From Cellulomonas sp. (GTDB lineage: Bacteria; Actinomycetota; Actinomycetes; Actinomycetales; Cellulomonadaceae): a stretch of DNA of 64,000 bases. The translations under genes were made by a program, and so were the position numbers. Shown in pieces: positions 1-7,884 of this stretch (its first letter is position 1; every line of letters begins with the position of its first letter). Below the pieces are notes generated by a model, which saw nothing but the letters and a program-made list of their open reading frames with translations, was not told the DNA's origin and ran no database searches. The stretch is from assembly GCF_017744555.1 (NCBI RefSeq), contig NZ_JAGIBD010000013.1, positions 62,001 to 126,000 of the forward strand, read 5' to 3'.

Positions 1-453
1 GTCGACCCGGCCCTCGTCGAGTCGGTGCGCGGCCTCGTGGCGGACGGCGAGGTCACGTTCCACCGGGCGTTCGACACGGTCACCGACCGGGAAGCGGCAC
101 TCGAGCTGCTCGTCGGCCTCGGGGTGGACCGCATCCTCACGTCGGGCGGCGCCTCGCAGGCGGCCGATGCGCAGGACGAGCTCGCCCGGCTCGTCGCGCT
201 GTCGTCCGGCCGGATCCAGGTCATGGCCGGCGCGGGGGTCACGGCCGAGAACGTCGGACCCCTGCTGGCCACGGGCGTGCACGCGGTGCACGCGTCGGCC
301 AAGCGCGCCGTCCAGGAGGTGCAGGCCGTCCGTCTCGGCAGCGCCGCGGACGCCGGGGCGTCGATCCGCGAGATCACCGACGTCGAGCGGGTCCGTGCGC
401 TGCGTGCCGCCGTGGATGCGTTCGAGACCGGGGGCGCGCGTCGTCGCGCCTAG
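1..453 (+). CDS. cutC: CutC family protein, 3' part only
   Basis: The window opens inside this gene. The frame is open from base 1 and gives 150 residues to a TAG stop, against roughly 240 for the family, so about 90 N-terminal residues lie outside. CutC is a TIM-barrel protein historically linked to copper homeostasis; its biochemical activity is uncertain. Visible family signatures are VTFHRAFD near the start, ILTSGG, VMAGAGV and VHASAKR. The stop codon shares the palindrome CTAG with the stop of the convergent permease gene, so the two genes overlap tail to tail by 4 bases. The family call is confident. Confidence 0.88.
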   Translation, partial: VDPALVESVRGLVADGEVTFHRAFDTVTDREAALELLVGLGVDRILTSGGASQAADAQDELARLVALSSGRIQVMAGAGVTAENVGPLLATGVHAVHASAKRAVQEVQAVRLGSAADAGASIREITDVERVRALRAAVDAFETGGARRRA

Positions 454-1256
454 ATCCGCCCACCCGCCGTCGACTCGCCCGCGACGCGCTGGCTCAGGTA
501 GATCGGGACGACCGAGATCAGCACGAGCACCGCGGCGACCACGTTGACGGTCGGCGCCTGGTTGGGTCGTTGGAGGTTCTGGAAGATCCAGATCGGCAGC
601 GTCGTGACGCCCGGCGGCGCGGTGAACAACGTCACGACGATCTCGTCGAACGAGAGCCCGAAGGCGAGCAGCGCGCCCGCGAGCATCGCACCGCGCAGCA
701 GCGGGAACGTGACGAGCCGGAACGTGGTGAACCCGTCGGCGCCGAGGTCCATCGACGCCTCCTCGGGCGCGAGCCCGGTGCGCCGCAGCCGCGCGACGGC
801 GTTGTTGTGCACGATGACGACGCAGAACGTCGCGTGCGCGATCGCGACGGTCCAGAGGGACAGCTCGAGGCCGAGGAACGTGCGGAACCCCGTGCGGAAC
901 GCGAGCGCGGTGACGATGCCGGGCAACGCGATGGGCAGCACGACGAGCAGCGACATCGCCTGCAGGCCGAAGAACCGGTACCGGGCGAGCGCGAACGCGA
1001 GCAGCGTGCCGAGCACGAGCGCGACGGCAGTCGCGACGACGGCGACCTCGACGGACGTGAGCACGGCGTGCCGCACGCTCGGGTTGCCGGCAGTCTCGAC
1101 CCACCACTTCGTCGTCAGGTCCTTCGGCGGCCACGCGAACACGGTGCTCGCGTTGAACGAGTTGATGACGATGACGACGAGCGGCACGTAGACGAACGCG
1201 AGGCCGAGCGCCATCATCGCGCCGAACGTCCAGCGGGCCCGCCGCGAGCCCCTCAC
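450..1256 (-). CDS. potC: ABC transporter permease, spermidine/putrescine type (PotC-like)
   Basis: 268-residue inner-membrane permease with about six hydrophobic segments; the first is at residues 13-33 (GLAFVYVPLVVIVINSF). The EAA-type loop (APEEASMDLGADGFTTFRLVTFPLLRGAM) that docks on the ATPase is around residues 160-190. It is the last gene of a minus-strand potA-potD-potB-potC operon. Its GTG start overlaps the stop of the upstream permease by 4 bases, so translation is probably coupled. By family knowledge it forms the channel with the PotB-like subunit. The exact substrate (polyamine or another small cation) cannot be read from the sequence. Confidence 0.88.
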   Translation of the reverse strand: MRGSRRARWTFGAMMALGLAFVYVPLVVIVINSFNASTVFAWPPKDLTTKWWVETAGNPSVRHAVLTSVEVAVVATAVALVLGTLLAFALARYRFFGLQAMSLLVVLPIALPGIVTALAFRTGFRTFLGLELSLWTVAIAHATFCVVIVHNNAVARLRRTGLAPEEASMDLGADGFTTFRLVTFPLLRGAMLAGALLAFGLSFDEIVVTLFTAPPGVTTLPIWIFQNLQRPNQAPTVNVVAAVLVLISVVPIYLSQRVAGESTAGGRI

Positions 1257-2152
1257 AGCGTGTCCAGGGCGCCGGTGCGCCGCACGAGCGAGAGGTACAC
1301 GACCATGATCGCCACGGGGATGAGCGCGATCGCTGCCGCGAACGGCAGGTTGCTCGTGTACGTCTGGTAGACGATGTTGCCGATCATCTGCGTCCGCCCG
1401 CCGACGATCTGCACGGTGATGTAGTCGCCGAGGCTGAGCGAGAACGTGAACACCGAGCCGGCGACGATCGACGGCCAGATCAGCGGCACGACGACGCTCC
1501 GGACGGTCCGGGCCGGGCGGGCGCCGAGGTCACCGGACGCGTCGAGCAGCGAGTCCGGCATGCGCTCGAGGCCCGCGTACACGGGCAGCACCATGTACGG
1601 CAGCCACAGGTACGTGAGTGTGAGCACGGTCGCCGTGACGCCGAACCCCGGGCCGGACAGCCCGAACGGTCGCAGCGCCCACGCGATGAGACCCGTCTCG
1701 GGCTGCACCATCGCCTGCCACGCGTAGACCTTCACGAGGTACGACGCCCACAGCGGCGTCACGACGAGCGCGACGAGCAGCGTGCGTGCGCGTGCGGGTG
1801 CGACCTTCGCCATGAAGAACGCCATCGGGAACCCGAGCAGCACGCACAGCACCGTCACCGTGACGGCGATCGCGACGGTGCGCACCGCCGCGCCGACGTA
1901 GGCCGGGGTGGTGAGCACCTCGCGGACGTTGTCGAGGGTCAGCTCGCGGACGACCGCGCCGGTGAACTCGTCGACCGTGAAGAACGCCGTGACCAGCAGC
2001 GACAGCAGCGCCGACAGGTAGACGAGCACGAGCCACGTCGCGGGCAGCGTCAGCAGCCCGGCGAGCCGCACGCGGGGACGACGGAACAGCGCGGCCGAGA
2101 GCCGGCGTCGTGCGGACGCCGGCTGCTCGACGCGCTCGAGGACGCCCGTCAC
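1253..2152 (-). CDS. potB: ABC transporter permease, spermidine/putrescine type (PotB-like)
   Basis: 299-residue permease. The open frame runs far upstream, but the GTG at 2150-2152 overlaps the stop of the binding-protein gene in a GTGA, as elsewhere in this operon, and gives a normal-length protein starting VTGVLERVEQ. The first membrane segment is near residues 32-58 (LLTLPATWLVLVYLSALL). The EAA loop is near 200-225 (SLLDASGDLGARPARTVRSVVVPL). It pairs with the next gene to form the translocation path of a polyamine-type importer. Confidence 0.88.
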   Translation of the reverse strand: MTGVLERVEQPASARRRLSAALFRRPRVRLAGLLTLPATWLVLVYLSALLSLLVTAFFTVDEFTGAVVRELTLDNVREVLTTPAYVGAAVRTVAIAVTVTVLCVLLGFPMAFFMAKVAPARARTLLVALVVTPLWASYLVKVYAWQAMVQPETGLIAWALRPFGLSGPGFGVTATVLTLTYLWLPYMVLPVYAGLERMPDSLLDASGDLGARPARTVRSVVVPLIWPSIVAGSVFTFSLSLGDYITVQIVGGRTQMIGNIVYQTYTSNLPFAAAIALIPVAIMVVYLSLVRRTGALDTL

Positions 2153-3351
2153 CCGTTCTTGACCTCGCTCCACGCCTTGCCCCACTCGGCGTACGGCACG
2201 CACTTCACGTCGGTGCGGCCGTCCAGGCATGCGGACTGCGGGGTCGTCCAGAACCAGATCTTGTCGAAGTAGGCCTGGTCGTCGGCGTGGAACGTGTCGC
2301 AGTGCGTCGGCTCGGTGGTCAGCGCGCACGCCTGCGTGTTGGCCGGGGCCTCGCCGAACCACTCCGCGACCTGCGCCTGGACCTCGGGGCTGGTGACCCA
2401 GTTGATCCACTCGTACGCGCAGCTCGGGTGCGGCGACTTCGCGTCGACCATCCACGTGTCGGCCCAGCCCGTGGCGCCCTCGTCGGGCAGCACGGACTCG
2501 ACGGGTGCGGCGTCGGCCTGCGCGAGGTTGACGATGATCTGCCACGTCGAGCCGACCACCGTGCTGCCGTTCTCGAGCGCCTTCTGCGCGTCGGTGTAGC
2601 TCGCCCAGTAGCTGCCCACGTGCGGCTGCTGCGACTTCAGCAGCTCGACGGCCGCGTCGAACTGGTCCTGGTCGAGCGCGTACGGGTTCTCGATGCCGAG
2701 GTCCGGCTGAGTCGCCATGAGGTAGACGGCGGCAGCGGCGATGCCGTCGGTCGGCGAGTCGTAGTCGGTGATCTTCCCGGAGTACGGCGAGTCGGCGCCG
2801 AACACGACGTCCCACGACGTCGGCGCGGGCGTCACGACGTCGGACCGGTACGCCATGAGCTGCGCGCCCCAGCCGTGCGGCATCCCGTACGCGACGCCGT
2901 CGACCGAGTTCCAGGCCTGCATCTTCTGGAAGTCCGGGACGTCCGCGTAGCTCGTGAACAGGTCGGTGTTCACGGGCGCCACCTTGCCCGCGTAGATCAT
3001 GCGCAACGACGAGTCGCCCGAGGCGGACACGACGTCGAAGTCACCGGTGCCCATCTTCTCGAACATCGAGTCGGACGTGTCCGCGACCTGCACGTTCGCC
3101 TGGCATCCGGTCTTCTGCTCGAACGGCGTGACCCAGTCGACCGCCGGGTCGGTGCTGCCGTCCTCGGCGTACCCGGCCCACGCGAGGATGTTGACCTCGC
3201 CCTCCCCCTCGCCGATCGTGTCGAGCGCCTGCATCGTCGGCGGCGCGGCGCTCCCCCCGCCCTCGCCGCCCCCGTCGGACGTCCCGCACGCGGACAGGGC
3301 GAGCACCGCGATCGCCCCGACGGCCACGAGCCTGCTGCGGTGGTGCGCCAT
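2149..3351 (-). CDS. potD: Extracellular solute-binding lipoprotein, spermidine/putrescine type (PotD-like)
   Basis: About 400 residues. The start is taken at the ATG 3349-3351 (MAHHRSRLVAVG), because AAGGAG stands six bases before it; an in-frame start six codons upstream is less likely. A signal peptide ends in the lipobox LSAC, so the mature protein should be lipid-anchored outside the membrane. It is followed by a Gly/Ser-rich linker and then the binding domain. Motifs such as ILAWAGYAEDG, DVVSASGDSSLRM and YGMPHGWGAQL resemble PotD/PotF-type periplasmic folds. It sits between the ATPase and permease genes and would deliver the ligand to PotB/PotC. Confidence 0.88.
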   Translation of the reverse strand: MAHHRSRLVAVGAIAVLALSACGTSDGGGEGGGSAAPPTMQALDTIGEGEGEVNILAWAGYAEDGSTDPAVDWVTPFEQKTGCQANVQVADTSDSMFEKMGTGDFDVVSASGDSSLRMIYAGKVAPVNTDLFTSYADVPDFQKMQAWNSVDGVAYGMPHGWGAQLMAYRSDVVTPAPTSWDVVFGADSPYSGKITDYDSPTDGIAAAAVYLMATQPDLGIENPYALDQDQFDAAVELLKSQQPHVGSYWASYTDAQKALENGSTVVGSTWQIIVNLAQADAAPVESVLPDEGATGWADTWMVDAKSPHPSCAYEWINWVTSPEVQAQVAEWFGEAPANTQACALTTEPTHCDTFHADDQAYFDKIWFWTTPQSACLDGRTDVKCVPYAEWGKAWSEVKNG

Positions 3352-3387
3352 CGTCGACTCCTTCGTCATCGGCTTCGAGCTGGGTCG

Positions 3388-4479
3388 TCACGGCACCGGG
3401 TCGGGTACCGCCACAGCCGGGTCGGTCGCCTGGTCGGCCACCCGGAACTCGTGCTCGGGCCGCCACACGAGCCGCACGCGCGCACCGCGCAGGCCCTGGA
3501 CGTCCATCGAGGAGGTCTGGAGGTTCTGCTGGAGGGCGACGAGGGTGCTGCCGACGTCGAGGTCGACGACGAACCGCGTCGCCGACCCGACGTAGACCAC
3601 CTCGCGCACCGTCCCGCGGGCGCCGTGCGCGCCGTCCGCGCCGTCGTCGTCGCGCTCGATGCGGATCTTCTCGGGCCGCACGGACCACGTCCCGTCCCGG
3701 CCGACGACCTGACGCGCAGCCTCCCCGGCGAGCAGGTTCGACGTGCCGACGAACCCGGCCACGAACGGCGTCGCGGGTCGCTCGTACACGTCGGCGGGCG
3801 TCCCGACCTGCTCGATCCGCCCGCCGGCGAAGACGGCGATGCGGTCGGACATCGTCAGCGCCTCCTCCTGGTCGTGCGTGACGAACACGAACGTGATGCC
3901 GACCTGCCGCTGGATGGCCTTGAGCTCGACCTGCATCTGCTCGCGGAGCTTGAGGTCGAGGGCGCCGAGCGGCTCGTCGAGCAGCAGGACGCGCGGGCGG
4001 TTGACGAGCGCTCGTGCGAGCGCGACGCGCTGCCGCTGCCCGCCCGAGAGCTGCGACGGCGTGCGCGGCCCGAACCCGGCGAGCCGCACGCCGGCCAGGG
4101 CCTCCTCGGCGCGCCGGGTGCGCTCGCGCCGGCCGACCCGCTTCACACGCAGCCCGTACGCGACGTTGTCGAGCACGGTCATGTGCGGGAACAGCGCGTA
4201 GTCCTGGAACACCGTGTTGACGTCCCGCTCGAACGGAGCGCGCCGCGTGACGTCCACACCGCCGAGCTCCACCGTGCCCGCGGTCGGCAGCTCGAAGCCT
4301 GCGACCATCCGCAGCACCGTCGTCTTGCCCGACCCCGACGGGCCCAGCAGCGTGAGGAACTCGCCGTCCCGCACGTCCAGGTCGACGCCGTCGACCGCGA
4401 CGACGTCCCCGAACTCCTTGCGCAGCCCGCGCAGGCGCACCGCGAACGTCTCGCCGTCCTGATCGTGCGCGCCGACCAT
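3388..4479 (-). CDS. potA: ABC transporter ATP-binding protein, spermidine/putrescine type (PotA-like)
   Basis: 363 residues. It has Walker A GPSGSGKT near residue 47, the Q-loop in VFQDYALFPHMTV, the ABC signature LSGGQRQRVALARAL, Walker B VLLLDEP and the switch His in VTHDQEEA. The C-terminal ~120 residues form a TOBE-like regulatory domain typical of PotA/MalK ATPases. It is the first gene of the operon and lies 36 bases upstream of the binding protein. It energises import through the PotB/PotC pair. A GGAAGGG element precedes the ATG. Confidence 0.9.
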   Translation of the reverse strand: MVGAHDQDGETFAVRLRGLRKEFGDVVAVDGVDLDVRDGEFLTLLGPSGSGKTTVLRMVAGFELPTAGTVELGGVDVTRRAPFERDVNTVFQDYALFPHMTVLDNVAYGLRVKRVGRRERTRRAEEALAGVRLAGFGPRTPSQLSGGQRQRVALARALVNRPRVLLLDEPLGALDLKLREQMQVELKAIQRQVGITFVFVTHDQEEALTMSDRIAVFAGGRIEQVGTPADVYERPATPFVAGFVGTSNLLAGEAARQVVGRDGTWSVRPEKIRIERDDDGADGAHGARGTVREVVYVGSATRFVVDLDVGSTLVALQQNLQTSSMDVQGLRGARVRLVWRPEHEFRVADQATDPAVAVPDPVP

Positions 4480-4516
4480 GTCTGCAGCCCTTCCGTGGCT
4501 GGCACGGGCTTCGACC

Positions 4517-4528
4517 GCGGATATCCGC
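4517..4528. promoter_or_regulatory. 12-bp palindrome in the leader of the pot operon
   Basis: GCGGATATCCGC is a perfect palindrome 38 bases upstream of the potA ATG. A -10-like TAGATT lies slightly further upstream on the minus strand (about 4541-4549). It could be an operator for the importer operon. This rests on symmetry and position only, and a 12-mer in GC-rich DNA can arise by chance. Confidence 0.25.
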
Positions 4529-4614
4529 AGCCGATGGTCGGAATCTAGTCCTGATCCGTCGAAATGGGACGACTCGGCATCACGAATCGGTTGCGGTACG
4601 GAACATGTGGGACC

Positions 4615-5013
4615 TCAGTCGGGAACGTCGGCGCCGCGCTGGGTCCGGTCGATCTGGAGCGGCACCAGGCTCTCCGGGGGCGGCAGGACGCCCGGCCCGC
4701 CGCCCGCGAGCCAGTCGGCGAGGTCGTGCGTCAGTGCGTCCCCGGCGAGCCGCTCGAACCACACCGGCCGACCGGCGAGGCGCCGGCCCTCCGGGCTCGG
4801 ACGGGCGACGACGACGTCGCCGCGCTCGCACTCGTCGAGGCACTCGGACAGCTGCAGGTCGGCAACCCCACGACCCGCGAGGTCCTGCAGCCGTGTGAGC
4901 TGGCCGCCCGCGAGCGGGTCGCGCTCCCCCAACGTCTCGCCGACGCAAAGGCTGCACGCCGTCACGCCGGGGCGGGCGCGTCGAGGCGACGAGCACGTGG
5001 GGTCGGTGGGCAC
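4615..5013 (-). CDS. (2Fe-2S) ferredoxin-like domain protein
   Basis: 132 residues. Cysteines stand at 7, 20, 23, 58 and 62. The second pair sits in SECLDECERGDVVV, which matches the second half of the thioredoxin-fold [2Fe-2S] ferredoxin motif found in many small actinobacterial proteins. The C-terminal part (GRPVWFERLAGDALTHDLADWL) also matches that group. It is divergent from the response regulator gene at 5152 and shares the 138-base intergenic region with its putative operator. Its redox partner is unknown. The family assignment is by motif recall and is moderately sure. Confidence 0.6.
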   Translation of the reverse strand: MPTDPTCSSPRRARPGVTACSLCVGETLGERDPLAGGQLTRLQDLAGRGVADLQLSECLDECERGDVVVARPSPEGRRLAGRPVWFERLAGDALTHDLADWLAGGGPGVLPPPESLVPLQIDRTQRGADVPD

Positions 5014-5075
5014 CGGCAGACCGTACCCCGCGGGTCGCCGACCCTCCGCATCGCTCGCTGCGGGTCACGGTTCGC

Positions 5076-5091
5076 TCAAGATTCGATGAAG
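5076..5091 (-). promoter_or_regulatory. Putative OmpR-family operator, copy 1 (before the response regulator)
   Basis: Read on the minus strand this is CTTCATCGAATCTTGA. It differs by one base from the copy at 6989-7004 and resembles the copy at 7782-7797. The TTCAT and TTGA half-elements are spaced 11 bases apart, the arrangement typical of OmpR-family direct repeats. It lies 60 bases upstream of the regulator start, so autoregulation is the simplest reading. Confidence 0.5.
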
Positions 5092-5151
5092 ACCCGCGGC
5101 GCCCGGCCCCCGCCGGTGCTCACGGGCGGCACGGGCAGCGACACTGGCCGC

Positions 5152-5874
5152 ATGGAGAACGTGGTCCGACCGGCGCGGCGGGCGCTCGTGGTGGACGACG
5201 AGCAGCCCCTCGCGCGGCTCGTCGCGGGCTACCTCGAACGTGAGGGCTTCGAGGTCGACGTCGAGCTCGACGGGGTCAGCGCGGTGCGCACCGCCCGGGA
5301 GCGCGACCCGGAGGTCGTCGTCCTGGACCTGGGGCTGCCGGGGCTCGACGGCATCGAGGTGTGCCGGCAGGTGCGGACGTTCTCCGACGCGTACGTCGTC
5401 ATGCTCACGGCGCGCGCCGACGAGGTGGACACCCTCATCGGGCTGTCGGTCGGCGCGGACGACTACATGACGAAGCCGTTCCGGCCGCGCGAGCTGGTCG
5501 CCCGGGTGTCCGCGCTGATGCGCCGCCCGCGCCGTACCCGGGACGACGCGGCCGTGCCGGCGCAGGCCGAGGCGCTGGTCTTCGGGCCGCTCCGGGTCGA
5601 TCCCGTCGGCCGCGAGGTGTGGCTCGGCGACCAGGAGGTGAGCCTGACGCGCACCGAGTTCGACCTGCTCGCGACGCTCGCCGGGGCCCCGCACCGCGTG
5701 TTCTCCCGCCGAGCGCTCATCAACGCCGTCTGGGGCGACGACTGGGTCGGCGACGACCACCTCGTCGACGTCCACCTGCTGCACGTGCGCCGCAAGCTCG
5801 GCGACAGCCCCGCCGAGCAACGGTTCGTGCGGACCGTGCGCGGGGTCGGCTACCGGATGGGCACAGGCGGGTGA
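5152..5874 (+). CDS. Two-component response regulator, OmpR/PhoB family
   Basis: 240 residues starting MENVVRPARRALVVDDEQ. The frame is open upstream, but a start at 5086 would lie inside the putative operator, so 5152 is preferred. The receiver domain (about 12-125) has the acidic pair DD at 15-16, the phosphoacceptor Asp 59 in VVVLDLGLPGLDG and the Lys in TKPFRPREL. The C-terminal winged-helix domain (about 140-235) ends DVHLLHVRRKLG...VRGVGYRMG. It overlaps the sensor kinase gene by 4 bases. The downstream DUF305 and membrane-protein genes carry copies of the same 16-bp motif as its own promoter. Confidence 0.92.
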   Translation: MENVVRPARRALVVDDEQPLARLVAGYLEREGFEVDVELDGVSAVRTARERDPEVVVLDLGLPGLDGIEVCRQVRTFSDAYVVMLTARADEVDTLIGLSVGADDYMTKPFRPRELVARVSALMRRPRRTRDDAAVPAQAEALVFGPLRVDPVGREVWLGDQEVSLTRTEFDLLATLAGAPHRVFSRRALINAVWGDDWVGDDHLVDVHLLHVRRKLGDSPAEQRFVRTVRGVGYRMGTGG

Positions 5875-7004
5875 CCGACGTCCGCCCGCGCAGCCGCACG
5901 GGCATCGCTGCCCGGCTCCTCGTCGCGATGACGCTCGTGCTCGCCGTGGCGGCGCTGGCCGGGTGGCTCGTCGCCTCCGCGCTCGGGCCGACCCTGTTCC
6001 ACCGGCACATGCTCGACGCCGAGCGTGGACCGGGCGGCATGATGCAGCACGCCGAGCAGGCCTTCGCGTCGGCGAGCGCGGTCACGATCGCGGTCGCGCT
6101 GGCCGCCGCGGTGCTCACGGCGCTCGTGGCGAGCACCCTGCTGGCCCGCCGGATCGGGGCGTCGCTGGGCACGCTGTCGGCGGCGGCGGGGCAGGTGGCG
6201 TCGGGACGGTTCGACGTCCGGCTCGACGACCCGGGCATGGGGACCGAGTTCGACGACCTCGCCGACGCGTTCAACGCCATGGCCGGCCGGCTCGACCACG
6301 ACCAGGAGCTGCGCCGGCGGCTCATGGCCGACGTCGCCCACGAGCTGCGGACGCCCGTCGCCACGATCGTCGCGTACGTCGACGCCCTCGAGGACGGCGT
6401 GCAGGACCTGACGCCCGAGGCGGTCGAGGTGCTGCGCGCGCAGACCTCACGCCTGACCCGGCTCGCCACCGACCTCTCCGCCGTCACCCAGGTCGAGAGC
6501 GGCACCCTGGTGCTCGACCGCCGGCGCGTCGCGCCGAGGCTGCTGGTCGACACCGCCGTGTCAGCCGTCCGTGCCCGCGCGGACGACGCGGGGATCGCGC
6601 TCGTCCGGCGCGTCGCCACGCAGCTGCCGGTGCTGGAGGTCGACGTGGACCGCATCGGCCAGGTCCTCGCCAACCTGCTGGACAACGCGATCCGGCACAC
6701 GCCCGCCGGCGGCACCGTCACGGTGAGCGCCGAGCGGTCCGCCGCAGGTGTCCGGCTGAGCGTCGACGACACGGGCGAAGGTATCGACGAGGAGCATCTG
6801 CCGTACGTCTTCGAGCGGTTCTACCGCGCCGACACCGCGCGGGACCGGGCGCACGGCGGGTCCGGGATCGGACTGGCCATCGCCAAGGCCCTCGTCCAGG
6901 CGCACGGCGGGAGCGTCTCGGCGCGCAGCGCCGGGCCGGGCCGAGGGTCGACGTTCGCCGTCGACCTGCCCGCTCCCGCGGAGCCGGGCTTCATCGGATC
7001 TTGA
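5871..7004 (+). CDS. Two-component sensor histidine kinase with HAMP domain
   Basis: 377 residues from a GTG that overlaps the regulator's stop. Two membrane segments (about 15-37 and 65-90) flank a very short extracytoplasmic loop containing HRHMLDAERGPGGMMQHAEQ, which is rich in His and Met. HAMP follows, then HisKA with MADVAHELRTPV (phosphorylated His), then HATPase with NLLDNAIRHTP, DTGEGI, FERFYR and GSGIGLAIAK. The His/Met-rich loop would suit metal sensing, but that is an inference. The last codons coincide with an operator-like motif for the next gene. Confidence 0.92.
   Translation: MTDVRPRSRTGIAARLLVAMTLVLAVAALAGWLVASALGPTLFHRHMLDAERGPGGMMQHAEQAFASASAVTIAVALAAAVLTALVASTLLARRIGASLGTLSAAAGQVASGRFDVRLDDPGMGTEFDDLADAFNAMAGRLDHDQELRRRLMADVAHELRTPVATIVAYVDALEDGVQDLTPEAVEVLRAQTSRLTRLATDLSAVTQVESGTLVLDRRRVAPRLLVDTAVSAVRARADDAGIALVRRVATQLPVLEVDVDRIGQVLANLLDNAIRHTPAGGTVTVSAERSAAGVRLSVDDTGEGIDEEHLPYVFERFYRADTARDRAHGGSGIGLAIAKALVQAHGGSVSARSAGPGRGSTFAVDLPAPAEPGFIGS
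6989..7004 (+). promoter_or_regulatory. Putative OmpR-family operator, copy 2 (before the DUF305 gene)
   Basis: CTTCATCGGATCTTGA overlaps the last codons and stop of the kinase gene, 99 bases before the DUF305 start. It is 15/16 identical to the inverted copy at 5076-5091. TTCAT and TTGAC are spaced by 11 bases. Confidence 0.5.
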
Positions 7005-7103
7005 CGGTCTGTGAGCGAGACCTTCGGCATGCGGCTCGCACAGTGGTGGTGACGCGGGCTGCCGTCCGTGGCGGCCCGCCGCCCGACCGCAGGAGTGAGA
7101 TCC

Positions 7104-7727
7104 GTGACCAGCGCCCGTCCCCGAGCAGCCGCCCTCGTCGTCACCGCCGTCGCGGTGGGCTGGACCGTCGCGGCATGCGCCGGTACCGCCCCCGACGCCC
7201 CGGCGGGCTCCTCCGCTGCCGTCTCGGCCGCGCGAGCGAGCGAGGCCGACGTCACGTTCGCGCAGATGATGATCGTCCACCACCAGGGCGCCGTCGACAT
7301 GGCAGCGCTCGCCCCGGGGCGTGCCGGGAGCCAGGACGTCGCGGACCTCGCCGCCCGCATCGAGGCGGCGCAGCAGCCCGAGATCGACACCATGACGGGC
7401 TGGCTGCAGGAGTGGGGCGAACCGCCGCTCGACGACGACGGGGCGATGCCGGGCATGGACCACGGGGACATGGCGATGGACGGTGTGGGCGGCATGGCCT
7501 CCATGGCCGACATGAGCGGGCTCGAGGACGCGTCCGGCGCCGACTTCGACCGGCTGTTCCTCGAGCTGATGATCGTGCACCACCGGGGTGCGGTCACGAT
7601 GGCGCGGACCGAGGTCGAGCACGGACGGGACCCCGACGCGGTCGCGCTCGCCCGGAAGGTGATCACCGACCAGACGGGCGAGATCGACGAGATGGAGCGC
7701 ATGCTCGCGGCCTCCGACGGCAGGTGA
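7104..7727 (+). CDS. DUF305 family secreted lipoprotein
   Basis: 207 residues. The GTG at 7104 is chosen because AGGAG lies 8 bases upstream; an in-frame upstream start is possible. An N-terminal hydrophobic segment ends in a lipobox-like VAAC, so the protein is probably anchored outside the cell. It has two ferritin-like half-repeats, each with the pattern MMIVHHxGAV (about residues 53-63 and 154-164). A Met/His/Asp-rich linker (GAMPGMDHGDMAMDGVGGM) lies between them. DUF305 proteins are often found with copper or heavy-metal genes, but their function is not established. It lies just downstream of the two-component pair, with the shared motif in front. Confidence 0.85.
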   Translation: MTSARPRAAALVVTAVAVGWTVAACAGTAPDAPAGSSAAVSAARASEADVTFAQMMIVHHQGAVDMAALAPGRAGSQDVADLAARIEAAQQPEIDTMTGWLQEWGEPPLDDDGAMPGMDHGDMAMDGVGGMASMADMSGLEDASGADFDRLFLELMIVHHRGAVTMARTEVEHGRDPDAVALARKVITDQTGEIDEMERMLAASDGR

Positions 7728-7781
7728 GCCGGCGGGACGTTCGTCCCGGCGCACCCGGCTCACGACCCGGCGGGACCGCGG

Positions 7782-7797
7782 GTTCATCGATCCTTCA
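7782..7797 (+). promoter_or_regulatory. Putative OmpR-family operator, copy 3 (before the membrane-protein gene)
   Basis: GTTCATCGATCCTTCA contains TTCAT repeated after exactly 11 bases (TTCAT at 7783 and 7794). It lies 87 bases upstream of the next gene. It shares TTCATCG and the second half-site position with copies 1 and 2. Confidence 0.45.
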
Positions 7798-7884
7798 TGG
7801 AACGCGAGCCGTGCCTGCACCGGTGGCCGCCACGCTGGCGGTCGCGCCGGGACGTCCGGCGACGGTCACCGAAGGAGAGTCTCG

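Noticed and set aside
2110-4548. 812-codon open frame on the plus strand across the pot operon
   Set aside because: It is antisense to potD and potA, Arg/His-rich without domains and has no ribosome site; a GC-driven shadow frame.
4609-4623. GGGACCTCAGTCGGG, similar to the DevR-type box, upstream of potA
   Set aside because: The second half-site is broken (CGGG in place of CCCT), it overlaps the end of the ferredoxin-like gene and lies far from the DevR island.
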